Source: Heracleum sosnowskyi
Lineage: Eukaryota > Streptophyta > Magnoliopsida > Apiales > Apiaceae
Length of the DNA stretch: 64,000 bases
Assembly (NCBI GenBank): GCA_030848705.1
Contig: CM061235.1
Location: 134,919,228 to 134,983,227 of the forward strand
Reading direction: 5' to 3'
Shown here: one piece after another, positions 33,385 to 44,769 of the stretch
How the letters are laid out: each line of letters starts with the position of its first letter
How positions within the stretch are numbered: the stretch's first letter is position 1
Notes under the pieces: model-generated
Told to the model about the DNA's origin: nothing
What the model saw: only the letters and a program-made list of their open reading frames with translations
The model's database searches: none
Program-made: the position numbers and the translations under genes

Positions 33385-36090
33385 GCTTCATTATTCTCAA
33401 AACATGTTTCAGTCCATTATTATGTTCATAACAAGTATATGGTCGTGCTTCCTTAGCTTAATGATCCATTGATTTGGAATGTATAGTCTATATGTAACTA
33501 CAATTACCACTTACCACGATATATACTATATACAAGTCCATAGGCTAATCTCTCCGATTCTTTGCCATTAAATTATCTGTCAATGATTAAGCTTGTTAAG
33601 TGGTTGAATAACAGATATTTCAGTTATCAACTTTGATATTCAAAATTTGAATCTAATCCAATGGATTTTACTATTGTAATCGAATTTCAATTCGATTATA
33701 TATTCAGAGTCCAAATTCGATTGAAATCTTCTTGATATTCAACTCAACACTGACTTTCTCATTATTAAGATCATGCTGGATATAGATCACACATTGATTG
33801 CTGAATAAAAAGTATTGCATCCTTGTAACATATTCTTAGTAAATGGAAGAAGAAAGAACAGTGGCCAACTCGTTAAGTACAAATTACAAATGAGTGTTGA
33901 CCATTTTGGGTCCTTAACTACACAAGGGAGGAGTTTTTTAATGGATATTTGGCACAATATTATAGACTTTTTAATGAATATTTGGCACAATATAGACAAA
34001 TTAAGTGGTCGTTAGTAGTTACACTTGGTAGAAAAAAGAGGTGCTTTTGTCATTTAGGTTGTGGTTGCTTGGAAGCAAAGAAATGATAGAAATGAAGATA
34101 CTAGAGAGGTTGTGAAGGATAATTAGGGGTAGAAGGGCAATGAGGATTGAGGGGGCCAAGGGAAGATGAGAATAGAGGAGATGATATTGAAGTGGAAGTA
34201 GATGAGCTTTGTGAAAAATGGTGTAGGATGGAATGACTTCACTCTCCAGAAATGAAATGAATATTGTAACAAATTTTGTGGAATGGAATGAATTTAATAA
34301 TGTTTAATGATGTATAAATGTCGACCAGTGACCTCACAATGCATTCTATTCCTTTCAACCGAAAACAACGTGAATGACTATTATTCTAGAAGATATATCT
34401 TCCTCTCAGCCATAAAATTGCCTCTAAGCCTCTCTGTTATTTCTTCCTATCTGCCCTGGCCTTTTTTTGCTAATATATTTGATTATTACTTGTATATATC
34501 TTTGATCTTCTTGAGTTTAGTTGCTAAAATCCTTATAGATGAAATCGATCCATGAAAATTTTCTTTGTAGCCTTGGATTTCTTAAAATCTGTTCAGGTAT
34601 GTTGCTCTTTTCTAGTCCAAGTGATTTTGAGTTCGCTTTTTACTGGATTTTGCTATTTACATATTAGATTACTATGAAATTGTAAATTGCTGCCAAATTT
34701 GATTTATTGGTGACACAAATTAGTCATTTATTGTCAATACTTGATATTTGTTTTCTTTGTTGTGTAATTGTTATGTACTACTTATTGATATTATTAGCAG
34801 GTATGTAGAGTTGTAAACTCAGTACCCTCGTTATTTAAAAAAAATCATATTCTACCTTAGTATTGCAAGCCAGACAGCCAGTAAAGTTTTGTATAATTGT
34901 TTATGATTCACTTTTGTTCCATAATTGAATTTTTTTTTGTATTCTTTAAAGTGCTTTTTTTTTTGTCAAATCCTTTAGAGTGCTTAAGATTGCCAAATTG
35001 TTGTAATCTCAGATTATGTACAACCTCCTTATGTTAAACCTGTTATCACTTCTTGTCAGATTTGTTCTGCATTTTCCATAAGTAGTTATAGATTATCAGA
35101 GTATTTAGCACTATTTCAGGATAATCGTAGTATGACAGTAACAGTCTCTGTAATATCAGTAGAGTTAAACAAGGAGCATAGAGCTAGTCGGGATTACCGG
35201 TGGTGATGCAGCAAGATGGAAATATAAAGGTTAAAAGCCACTAGATAATGATGAAGAAGCAGATGATAGTGAATAATGTACAAAAAGAGAAGAAGAGGCT
35301 GATGAAGACTGGAAAAGAAGAAGATGAAGAAGCAAGAAGGGTCATGGTTGGAATTATTTGATTCAAAATTGTAGTTTGGTGATCACCTCCAAAGTAGTAC
35401 ACTAGGAGAGGTATTTAGAACAATTTTTCACACATTTTTTATTAAAAGAAAAAAAAGGGGGGAGCTGTGCTGTTTAAGAGAGGTTTTTCCCTGATGAGAG
35501 GAGATTCAGTCACATGTATGTTTTGACAGAAAATCATGAGTAGCATTACAACTTCAGCAGCTCATTTAAGTTATTAGAATTATACATATTACAGAGTTTA
35601 CCCGCTTTCTATAGTGTTGAAGCAAGCTAGGAGAGGTTATTGCCCCTCTTTCATTTGAGAGGTTGGGGTTCATTCCCTCCCCAAAATTAAACTGTTTTGA
35701 GAGGGTATGGTGCCTCTGTGTTGGCTTGCATTTCATACTAGGGTATTCATAATTCATGTAATACACAATTTTTATTTGGGAACTCTTTTATGAAAAACAT
35801 TTGTCGTTTGCGTATTCCATCAAAAATATGTACTTGCATCATCTCTTCACCGGCATCGACCTCCTTCTTTTTAAATCCGACACCTCTGGCTTCTATCATA
35901 TGAAAGTAATCTCATACCACCGCTGTGAGATCGTCTCAGGCTTCTTCTTCTTTGCTTAAGTAATTACATTCAGGAATCGACCACCACCATGGAATCTTAA
36001 ATGTTAATCCTATGTATATAGTAGAAAATGAGTGAGATTTGTTGGTGTGAGGTAATTGGAGAAGGAGAAGAGTAGACGAGGGAGAAGATG
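33385..36090. other. Intergenic DNA downstream of the acyl-activating enzyme
   Basis: Probably holds the 3' UTR first. No open frame has a family signature. Local features are a direct repeat of TTTTTAATG-ATATTTGGCACAATAT (33933-33992), purine-rich DNA near 34080-34200, and a GAAGAAG-rich stretch near 35240-35345. On codon pattern I see nothing to call a gene. Confidence 0.5.
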
Positions 36091-36099
36091 AGTGTATTG

Positions 36100-36850
36100 A
36101 ATACGCAGTTAGTTAAATCGGTAAAATCAGTCCATTCGACTCGATATGGGTTTTTAAGTTATTGTTGTTTAAAAAGACGGCATTTTTATCACTATTTCGT
36201 ATACTTAACGTTATGTCGTCTAGCGTTATCAACCTATCTCATTTTAAAAAGTTGCAAACGCTATTTTCATTATCGTTTTGAAAAAATAATGTCGTCGGTT
36301 CTTTTAGCGTTATGTTCAACAACGTAATCTTATGTAGCGTTTTATTTGATAGACAGAACAAGGCTTGCAAATGATGGGTCCCACTCACGTGCTCACGCTT
36401 CAATGCCGTGCAGCACTACTTCAATATCATTGTGTCAAAGAAACAAGAAGACACCACTGGTCCTGCTATGCGTCAATACAATGTCTAAATTCATTTGTCC
36501 TATTCAATTACTAAAACGCAAAGGGACCTTCCGTTTTAGTGTGCTTAGAGGTCTTAGTTTTCAGTTGTCATTTTAGGCATTTTTCTTCCAAATTGTGCCA
36601 AAAGGGGCCTCCCCCAGGAGTGTTGACCCTTTATGACACAAGTCTGGAAAATAATAATACCCCAAATGGAATAATTTGGAAAAATAATCCTAAATGGCCA
36701 TAAAACATTATGACATCTAAATTTACCAACCTATCCAATTTTAAAAAGTTGTAAACACTGTTTTCATTTGTGCTCTGAAAAAATAATAACGCTGGTTCTT
36801 TTAACGTTATATTCAGCAATGTAATTTTATGTAGTGTTCGTCCCACCCAT
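36100..36850. repeat. Repeat with two direct modules (AACGTTATGTAGCGTT-type)
   Basis: A module with CAACCTATC-CATTTTAAAAAGTTG, CTGAAAAAATAAT and TTCAGCAATGTAATTTTATG-like sequence occurs at about 36215-36345 and again at 36725-36840. The GCGTTTT words resemble those at 5640-5800 and 61460-61700. Between the copies is unique DNA. It is probably a non-coding TIR element with duplicated arm; the ends are not defined. Confidence 0.5.
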
Positions 36851-37151
36851 ATGCATCAAAGGTGTGCCAAAATTCATTTGTGCTCTTCACTTAAAACGCC
36901 ATTCAGGTAATAGTGGTTTGTTTAATGTTTGGTATATTAAACCAGGCAGGCAACCCCATTCAACGGCATCAAAGGACCTAATCAGACTATATTAGCAATT
37001 GAATTGAATTCTACGGAGAAAGAAACAGGATAAAAGTATGAAACCTAATTTCCAGTAAATAGACAGAATGCCAGCCATTATAGTTTTACGACGTATAATT
37101 GATATTTTAATTTACCAAAAAAAGGGGGCTTTCTTACGTATTGCCTCTGTA

Positions 37152-38255
37152 TTAGCAGGATGATGATTGATAATTTCTATCAGTATGATCAGAGTGAAGT
37201 TTCCTTGCCTTAAGATCATCAAGGTAGTTCTGATAGATATAAGTTGCAAATCCCCAGATAGCCATTAGCATCGCAATTATCTTTACACCATTCATTTTAT
37301 CATGGAAGACTATCACCGAAGCAATAGGTGTAAGGGCTAACGAAAGTGTACTGATAACATTGGAGAACAACGACGAGACCACGAATATCAACCCCACGAC
37401 ACCAACAGAGCAAATCTGCCATGAAACCGCCGTACCAATCAAAGTCATAATATAAGATGTACTTCCTGCAGTGAAACCATTCATTTCTCCATGCAAGGTC
37501 TTCCATTCACCACTTGCAAAAAGTCCAATAATTGCAACACATGTAGCAACAACTGATGTATAAATTTGCATTTCCAAAACAACAGCAAATGTTTCTTTCT
37601 TTAAAACCCTCTGAAATGTAAGCTGCATAAGGGATAACAAAAGAGAGTAAAGTGCTGAGGCAGCTAAAGTTGTAAGGAATCCAAGGGCGTACTTCCATTT
37701 AGAGAGGCCTGACGGTCCACTAGAATCGTCATTGATAGCAATTAAAGAAGCGGATAAGGAAAGACCCACGACAGAATTAAAGATTAGGACAGTAAATTTC
37801 TGAGAATTTATGAAGTAAGAGAAGATCGCATTGAAGGCTAATTGGGTAGCGCAAATCAACGAGTAAGTAGAAGCAGACAGGTATAACAGTCCAACAGAAT
37901 ACAGCATGTTGTCTCCCGCAATCACTACACCAAGGATGACATATATAAATGATATAACAGCAATGGAAGATGATGTGGATTCAGTTGAAGGCTTCTGAGA
38001 GGAAGGGATAAAAAGTAACGGGACGAGAAGTATAGGAAAGGCAGCAGTTTGAACAAGTGTAGCCAACCATTTACTATTTCCCCCTTTATCATAGTAGTAT
38101 CTCCCCATAAGAACAGCAGCGCATTGACCAGCCAGAAGAAAGAAAATATTGGTTGATACCAAAACCCACCAGTGCCAACGTTTAAATTTGCTTAGAGGTA
38201 ATTGATCTGATGAAGTGCCATGGTGCACCAAGATTGGAGCTTCATTACCTGCCAT
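37152..38255 (-). CDS. Purine permease (PUP10/11-type)
   Basis: A 367-residue membrane transporter of the drug/metabolite superfamily that takes up adenine, cytokinins or related bases. About ten hydrophobic spans are visible, from WWVLVSTNIFFLLAGQCAAV near 30-50 to IIAMLMAIWGFATYIYQ near 325-345. PUP signatures are YYYDKGGNSKWLATLVQ, STYSLICATQLAFNAIFSYF and the NSQKFT loop, plus VIVFHDKMNG near the end. It is intronless, and the ATG at 38255 gives a normal N-terminus, though plant PUPs sometimes carry a small first exon that I could not see. It is divergent from AtPUP10/11 but intact. Confidence 0.9.
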   Translation of the reverse strand: MAGNEAPILVHHGTSSDQLPLSKFKRWHWWVLVSTNIFFLLAGQCAAVLMGRYYYDKGGNSKWLATLVQTAAFPILLVPLLFIPSSQKPSTESTSSSIAVISFIYVILGVVIAGDNMLYSVGLLYLSASTYSLICATQLAFNAIFSYFINSQKFTVLIFNSVVGLSLSASLIAINDDSSGPSGLSKWKYALGFLTTLAASALYSLLLSLMQLTFQRVLKKETFAVVLEMQIYTSVVATCVAIIGLFASGEWKTLHGEMNGFTAGSTSYIMTLIGTAVSWQICSVGVVGLIFVVSSLFSNVISTLSLALTPIASVIVFHDKMNGVKIIAMLMAIWGFATYIYQNYLDDLKARKLHSDHTDRNYQSSSC

Positions 38256-38474
38256 TAAAGATGGTGCAAAAGAATTGAAGGACAGAAATATATAATAATA
38301 GCTATAGATTAAAAAAAAACTGCCACATTTCTTCGAGAAATCCAGGTCAGAATCAATTGGTTTAGAAGTTCTGTAATGCTACGCGTTTTCCACATACTCG
38401 TTAGATCATACTCTTTCCTCTTAGGATTTATAGACACGTCACTGAATCTTATAAGCATAAGGATTTGTAAGAAC
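38256..38474 (-). promoter_or_regulatory. Purine permease upstream region
   Basis: Short 5' flank of the minus-strand permease, cut by a SINE 220 bp from the start codon. No clear core promoter element is visible. Confidence 0.3.
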
Positions 38475-38601
38475 CAGTGACCTCTTGGTCTACTAGTATC
38501 TCCCTCACTCCTTTTACGGGATGCTGAGGGTTCGAATTTTGTCAAAGACAAGATGTGTGCGTGATTGTGTTAATTATCAAAAAAAGAAAAGAAAAAAGTA
38601 G
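38475..38601 (+). mobile_element. SINE with 10-bp target duplication
   Basis: About 127 bp between two copies of TTGTAAGAAC (38465-38474 and 38602-38611). It starts with a tRNA-like A-box region (GACCTCTTGGTCTACTAGTA), has a B box GGTTCGAAT near 38531, and ends in an A-rich tail (AAAAAAGAAAAGAAAAAAG). These are hallmarks of a tRNA-derived plant SINE copied by a LINE. A decayed relative is at 54512-54640. Confidence 0.82.
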
Positions 38602-38611
38602 TTGTAAGAAC

Positions 38612-39208
38612 AGTACTGCATATGGTTAATGTTACATACAGTTATCGTCCATAAAAAACCATTAAATTTAACACTGCAGAGAAGTTTAAGACTAAAGTAA
38701 CAAAAACAGATGTTATATTTTCAAGATGGCCAGCCCTTGAATGACTAAATTATCAGAAGAAGAAATAAAAAAAAGAAATCCACTACTTTATAGAAATTCA
38801 AGTAAATGGACCACTATGTCTATTCTACTTGCACTAAGAAGCTCAGCACTACTGATCAAGAAGTGGACATCTGCCCAACGCAACAATCCTAGCAAATTGC
38901 ATGATAATTATCACGCAGACTCGAAAAAAGAAACTTCTTTGCATGGAAATTTATACCAAAAGATAATGAAGGTATAACTCTAGCCATAGACATCGAGCTC
39001 ATCCTGAAGTAGTGCTATTCATATAAAATCCATATATAGCAGACATTTATTCATTATATATATTGCAAGATTACACAAAGATTAATTATTAGCCTTCTAA
39101 AGTACACTGTTAAAGTCCACAATTGCTGCAAAGTATAACTATGAAATAAGAATATAATGGCAGTAATATTATCTATCTGTATGGATTATGGAACTAGTGG
39201 AGCCATAT
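38612..39208. other. Intergenic DNA, nothing recognised
   Basis: AT-rich. A 78-codon plus-strand frame at 38741-38977 has no recognisable domain and no supporting context. Confidence 0.4.
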
Positions 39209-39303
39209 AGAATGTGCTCTCAAGCAAACCATCAAGCATTATAGAATGTGTTCTGAAACAAAACATCAAGCATATAGAATGTGCTCTCTAAAAGCAACCA
39301 CCT
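39209..39303. repeat. Short tandem triplication around ATAGAATGTG
   Basis: Three units of about 35-40 bp share ATAGAATGTG(C/T)TCT followed by AAACATCAAGCAT (units near 39211, 39240 and 39276). Small local duplication, no coding role. Confidence 0.6.
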
Positions 39304-39948
39304 TCTGCAGTAAAAAGTATAAAAGGCAAATGCGAATGGTCCTGTCGGTGGCTTTTCTCAGGATTCTTATCTCAGAGAGTTAAGGAAGATAAATATTGGG
39401 GTTCCAGGGTTCAAACTCGAGACATCCACTAAGATACCATGTCAAGTTACCAAGTCATTCTAAGATTTTGAGCGTTGGATCATATTACATCTTTAAAGGG
39501 AACTACACAATACAAATACACCATTGTTCTGAGCTGCAAACAACCTGAAGTCTTGAATGAAACTTCCATGTCGATGTTTTAATGTGTAATTCCTCATACA
39601 TTTAACAAGAAATAACAAACCATTTACAAGAAATCCCGAAAATTCCCAGAATAACCTAAACATCCAATTCTCGGCTTAATTCCAAATAGGTGAAAAAAAC
39701 GAGACAGTTTGAGTTACAAGCATGGACTTCCAAGTTCCACCACTAATCAAAACTATTAAATTTTATTATAATTTATCTTGTCATATTGCTTTGTTTAACA
39801 TAACAACAAAACAAAATGAATTAGTGAATCATTATAATTATCAAAAAAGAAACTACACAATACAAGACAAATTTGTAAACCCCCGTTTTATTGCATATGT
39901 AAGGTATCAACGTGTACATATATAAACACACATATAGCCTTAGCAGTA

Positions 39949-39949
39949 C

Positions 39950-39983
<34 letters not shown>
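39949..39983. repeat. Microsatellite (TA)n(GA)n
   Basis: A TA run of about 9-10 units passes directly into a GA run of about 8 units. Likely polymorphic. Confidence 0.9.
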
Positions 39984-40835
39984 GAACCTGACATATATGG
40001 AGGGGATTGATGAGAGAAGGAGATTGAATTGCGGGGAGTGTTGGTGCACGGACGGTGAAGAGTGAAGACTGGAGGGGTTACTAATTTACTACCTCTTCCC
40101 CTCTATTCTTTACCTCGGGTACGGGGCTTGGTTAATGCGTGTTTTTATAATATATCGACTACAAAATTCTTCTCATGATCATTAAATTCCCTCGTTATTT
40201 TTATTAATTTTTGTAAAAATATTTAAGTTATGGTAAAAAACAATTTAAGATAACACTATTCACTAAATATTTAAATAGAATTAAGTTCATTTATAGAACT
40301 TTAAAATTTATGTGTTGGATTTCAAATTCGATTGCTTGACTTTTATATTCAGTAGTAGAACACGAAAATTATGATATCAAAATAATATGAATAAGTTGAA
40401 TATTATAAAAAGAAATCAAGTTCATTTGTAGAATTTTGTGAAAAAAAAAGTAAGTTCAATTATAGAATTTTGATTTTCATATACACAATTTTTAAAATTC
40501 AGTAGTAGAACACTATATTTATACTATGAAATAAAATAAGTTCTGCAGTATAATTCTTTTATTTTAGAAATTTTTTTATTGTATAAAATTTTGAATAAAA
40601 TAAATAAAATTAAAATTGAAAAAACAACTAAAAAATATGTGAAATAAAAAATTAAAATAAAAAAAGAAGAATTTAAAAAATGAGTAATTGATTAAATTTT
40701 TTTATTTAAATTAATTGAACTAATAATATTTAGTAATAATCTAACGGCTTATAATAATTCTACACTTCTTTTTTAGTAATTAGTTCTTTAAGCCAAATCC
40801 ATATAGTTTGTATTTGTGGGTAATGTGTAATTGTG
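39984..40835. other. AT-rich intergenic DNA
   Basis: No gene. The phrase AAGTTCATTTATAGAA(C/T)TTT recurs with variants near 40282, 40408 and 40452, so a small degenerate tandem repeat is present. Confidence 0.4.
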
Positions 40836-41107
40836 TACTCCCTCAGTCACATTCATTTTTTTACAATTTCCTTTTTGGAATGTCATATCCAATTTTTTAC
40901 ATTTCAATTTTTTTCCAAAATAGTAAACTTTTATAATATAAAAACCAACCACTTCTACTACTTTCATTAACTTTACTTACTTTATAGCTTAAATATTGAC
41001 GGATCACACTACTTTACTCATTTTCTTACTTTTTCCACTATTTTACTTATTTTCTTTAACCTCCGTGCCCAAATCAAATGTAAACAATTGACCGGACGGA
41101 GGGAGTA
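40836..41107. mobile_element. Stowaway-type MITE, about 272 bp
   Basis: TA-flanked, with CTCCCTCAGTC at the left and GGACGGAGGGAG at the right end. Non-coding, and of the same family as the nested elements that follow. Confidence 0.85.
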
Positions 41108-41229
41108 TCATTTTTGCGCACGTGTGTCTGATGTCTATATTGGGAATATAGTACTCCCTCCGTCCCATTCATTTCTATACACTTTCCATTTTGGGATGTC
41201 TCATTCATTTCTATACATTCCAAAAATAG

Positions 41230-41485
41230 TACTCCATCCGTCCCACTCATTTCTATACATTTCTTTTTCAATGCTTGGCACGCATTTTAAGGCTCCTATA
41301 AAGTATATTTCAACAACTTATTTTTAAATTATTTTTTCTCTGAATTAAAATTTCAACGTTAAATTTTAATTCAGAAGAAAAAAAATTTAAAAAAAAAATT
41401 ATGAAAGTATACTTTATAGGAGCCTTAAAATGCGTGCCGAGCCCCCGTCCCCCAATGTATACAATTGATTGGGACAGAGGGAGTA
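41230..41485. mobile_element. Inner Stowaway MITE
   Basis: Ends CTCCATCCGTCCCACTC and TTGGGACAGAGGGAG, flanked by TA, inserted into the element at 41152-41718. It is itself interrupted by a palindromic MITE. Confidence 0.75.
41274..41441. mobile_element. Innermost palindromic MITE, about 168 bp
   Basis: The arms contain a perfect 31-bp inverted repeat (41277-41307 with 41408-41438) beginning GGCACGCATTTTAAGGCTCC. The middle also pairs around CAACGTTAAATTTTAATTC. No target duplication is evident, so the exact ends are open. Confidence 0.8.
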
Positions 41486-41798
41486 ACTTTTAATAATATA
41501 AAACACTATTACACCCACTACTTTCTGCACTATCTCTATTCTATAATATAAATCACTATTACACCCACTACTTCCTCCACTATCTCAAATCTATTATTAA
41601 ATATTGATAGGTCCCACCACTTTACTCATTTTTCATCTAATTTTACTCATTTTTTATATTTTTTCTTAGTTTACGTGCCCAATCCCAGTGTATACAATTC
41701 ACTTGGACGGAAGGAGTACAAAATAAGAGATACAGAGAAAAAGTTATACTTTACTCATCAATGGGGTAAGTAAATATCAAATCAAACTATATTGGTAT

Positions 41799-42276
41799 TA
41801 GGCGTGTAAACGAGTCAAATAGTTTGTGAGCTACTTAAGATTGGCTCGTAAAATATTCGAATTCAACTCGGTAATAATCGAGCCAAGCTCGAGCTAGAGC
41901 TATTCGAATATTCTACCGAACCAAGCTCAAGTTTCAAATTACTCGGCTCGTAAGGCTCGCGAGCCTAATTGAACCTTTATCATTTTTAATTTTTATATAT
42001 TATAAATATATATTTATATAAATATTTAGTATATGGATATAAAATTTATATATAATCGAGTCGAACTCGAGTCATATAATCGAGTCAAATTCGAATCGAA
42101 CCGATCATATTTGAGATTTTGTCAATATTTGGTGAAGTCGATTCGAGCTTTCGAACATATCGAACTTTTTACGAGCCGAGTTTCGAACTTAAAATTTAAG
42201 ACTCGGTCGAACTCGAACCTGATCTCGAACTCGAGTCTGGTAATATTCGACTCAGCTCGGCTCAATTACACTCCTA
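41799..42276. mobile_element. hAT-type MITE, 478 bp, with 8-bp target duplication
   Basis: Terminal inverted repeats TAGGCGTGTAA and TTACACTCCTA (10 of 11 matching) are flanked by ATTGGTAT (41791-41798) and ATTGGTAC (42277-42284), seven of eight identical. An 8-bp duplication is the hAT signature. The inside is a run of CGAGCTCGAG/CTCGAACTCGAG-like words that can fold on itself. Non-coding. Confidence 0.85.
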
Positions 42277-43084
42277 ATTGGTACCACGCTCTCGCTGTAC
42301 CATATATCTTTCTTAAAATTATGACTTAAATCATATGAAATTTAAAACTATATCAAACCATATACAAAATTTAAAACTATATTGATACTGTGCTCTCACT
42401 GCACCTTATATCAAACCATATATTGTGTATCGTTTTTGTGCACGTTTTTACCATATACTGTGTATGGTTTTTGTGCACGTTTTTGTGTTCTTAACTACAC
42501 GACTTGTGTATTTCGCATATATAAATTATACGAAATTTAAAACTATAGACATCAGATAAATTTATGTAAAACTATATGTGCAAGCTTTAAAGCTAGTTGC
42601 CTGATAAATTTAATAAAGAGATGTACGTAAATGAAAAGATTTCTAAATGAAATAAAAAGATAGAAAACACATAGAATCAGCTGTGATTATCTTTGATACA
42701 ACTGGAGAGCAATAAAAGATTAAAATTCCAAGATAGAGAACAAATCGAATCATCTTGATACAACTTTCTGGGAAGCCATAAATACTAAATTCCTTTGCCA
42801 CTCGGTATAACTTTTATATATAAAGGGAATTCCTTTAGAAATACACCATCTGGGGTAAACAACTGTGGACAAAGTCAAAGAAAGAAAAAGAAAATCAGAC
42901 AGATAGAACAATAATAGTTTATATCCCTGTCTCGCAAAAATTTATGATTCTTCGGACTATGACTATCATATATGAACCTAGAAAAAAAATTAAAAGAGTA
43001 CGGACCTCAAAGTTTGGGCACACTGCAGTGATAAACAAAGAATTTTACAAACATGTAGAGGCGTAGTAGTACTATCTAACACTA
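42277..43084. repeat. Intergenic DNA with a 35-bp tandem duplication (42415-42484)
   Basis: Two adjacent 35-bp units begin ACCATAT(A)TTGTGTAT at 42415 and 42450 and end GTTTTTGTGCACGTTTTT. The rest, to 43084, shows no gene; the Rab relic's 3' UTR, on the minus strand, would lie at its right end. Confidence 0.7.
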
Positions 43085-43228
43085 TCAACATGCACATCCT
43101 CCTGACTCTGTTTGAGACTGTGATGCACTTGATGTTGACTGAAGATTGACATGAACCAGATCTTCCTGCTTTGTGGAAGATACGGTTTCCATTCCTCGTA
43201 ACGCTGCAGCAATCTTGCGGAACAGTGC
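43085..43228 (-). pseudogene. RABH1 last exon with CAC prenylation end
   Basis: 47 codons and a stop, open throughout. Starts ALFRKIAAALRGMETVSSTK (LPGM in intact genes) and ends SGGCAC, the double-Cys geranylgeranylation signal. This tail, rather than the G domain, identified the family. Confidence 0.92.
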
Positions 43229-43694
43229 CTGTATAGATCATCCAGCAATTAGGTGCAAATTTAGACCAAGAGAAGTACATAAAGTATTAATAATGTGTCA
43301 ATGACCAGCTCACAAACTTGAGCTTTAGCCAACCGATAAAAATGCATAAAGATTTAGTTATTTACAAATTATTATTTCTGCTCAGAACATCCTTGATAAC
43401 ATTCACTGCAATCAAATATGTGACGTAAATATAAGACACCTACATTTTATAATCAAATACTCAAACCTCCTTCACAAGACAAAATTCACTATATTTAAAA
43501 GCATCTTGTAGATAAACAGTTCCACCTAAGAGTACCTGATGATGTTGAATCAATTTTGAAATCGAAAAAAAAAATTGACTTTAGCATGGAAGATTAATAT
43601 GCTCTGAAGAGATGAATATTCTTAGCTTCTTACTATTTAATGTGATTTAGTCGAATTTCACATTAAAAATTGAAAATGTCCTACTTATCTTCAA

Positions 43695-43714
43695 CCCCCC
43701 CCCCCCCCCCCCCC
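43695..43714. repeat. Poly-C tract of 20
   Basis: An uninterrupted run of 20 C residues, about 225 bp downstream (on the minus strand) of Rab exon 4. Length is likely unstable and may be misread in sequencing. Confidence 0.9.
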
Positions 43715-43938
43715 ATCTACAAGTGAACTGGGAGAACGTAGACCATGATTTTGAGCCTCGACAAACAGGGTATGTCCAGTTTTATTTTATCGTTTGTGTG
43801 GAATGTGCAAATCATCGTACTACATTATACAATTCAATATCAAACCAGGCAGATAGGACAAATCAGGATATCAACAAAGATTGCATTTAAAGCCTCAACT
43901 AAGAGTAGGTTACCAAACAAATAGACTGTCAGTCTTAC

Positions 43939-44047
43939 ATCTTATTGACTATGTCCATTTTATTTGAATATTTCCAACAAGAACAATGATAACATCACTG
44001 GCGAACCTCCTCAATCCATTTAGAAGTGTTAAAAAATGATTGCCTGC
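43939..44047 (-). pseudogene. RABH1 exon 4 (two frameshifting indels)
   Basis: Encodes SRQSFFNTSKWIEEVR, then an 11-nt deletion removes the TERG part, then SDVIIVLVGN appears. An 8-nt insertion follows within the NKTD guanine-specificity motif. The donor is GTAAGA. Confidence 0.88.
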
Positions 44048-44337
44048 CTAAGAGAATGGTAAACCAGAGTATTTAGACATGAGTATCATTCACACTAATT
44101 AGCAAGCAATTAAAGCATAAAAATCTCATACAACAAATTTGCTTGAACAAGAATTCTTTTTCCTAAGACAAACAATGTGATTTCAAATACTATAGTTACA
44201 ATTATGAATGTCATAATTCATGATTATGTGTAGTAGATGGGTAATGTGACCCTGGACATGACACTTATACACCAAACTACAAAGCTCGAGTACTAGTACA
44301 ACTATAAGTAGGAAAGTAGAAAGGGAAAATCTTATAC

Positions 44338-44421
44338 TTGCAAAGTCATATACGATGACAGCAACAGAGGAGTCTCTTACATAGTGTTAAACTTCTGGAC
44401 CTTTCTTGTCCAGCTGTATTC
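44338..44421 (-). pseudogene. RABH1 exon 3 (5-nt deletion)
   Basis: Begins with NTAGQERSRSL, equivalent to DTAGQERFRSL of switch II, then loses five bases within the IPSY segment. It resumes in another frame as RDSSVAVIVYDFA. The acceptor ends in CCATAG and the donor is GTATAA. Confidence 0.9.
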
Positions 44422-44769
44422 CTATGGCTGAAAGAGGTCCTTCTTTATACAATCTGCCATACTCTACATTTGGCAAAAGAGGTCCTTTGGTATGGCTGAA
44501 TACACAGGTATGTGCAATGCTGGTATATCCTTCTTTATACAATGTGTGTTTGCAATGGATTTACTTAGCTACATAGACAAACCTAAATTCAGAAGTCCAC
44601 AAGATACATACAAGACACACTACAAACTGAGAAATGAAACTAATATTCATATTACTGAATAATTTAACTCTTCAAGAACTCAAGCAAGATAAGAAAACAC
44701 ACTAGACATTAGAGAGGTCCAGCACTCTCCCGAGATATGATAAATAAACCAAAATTCTGATAACACTAA

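Larger units (their letters stand above)
41152..41718. mobile_element. Outer Stowaway MITE split by a second one
   Basis: The left end CTCCCTCCGTCCCATTC (41154) and right end GGACGGAAGGAG (41705-41716) face each other and are flanked by TA. The inside is interrupted at a TA (41230-41485) by another member of the family. Confidence 0.75.

Noticed and set aside
35200..35345. Acidic/Lys-rich coding stretch
   Set aside because: GAAGAAG-type low complexity, short frames with stops, no homology.
38309..38551. 80-codon minus-strand frame
   Set aside because: Overlaps the SINE; no domain.
42990..43280. 96-codon minus-strand frame over the last Rab exon
   Set aside because: Wrong frame; the real reading is the RABH1 C-terminus ending CAC, in a different phase.
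43831..43904. Missing Rab exon 5 (FIETSAKAGFNIK region)
   Set aside because: Only faint similarity on the minus strand at the expected place; not enough to call, so mentioned only as a candidate.
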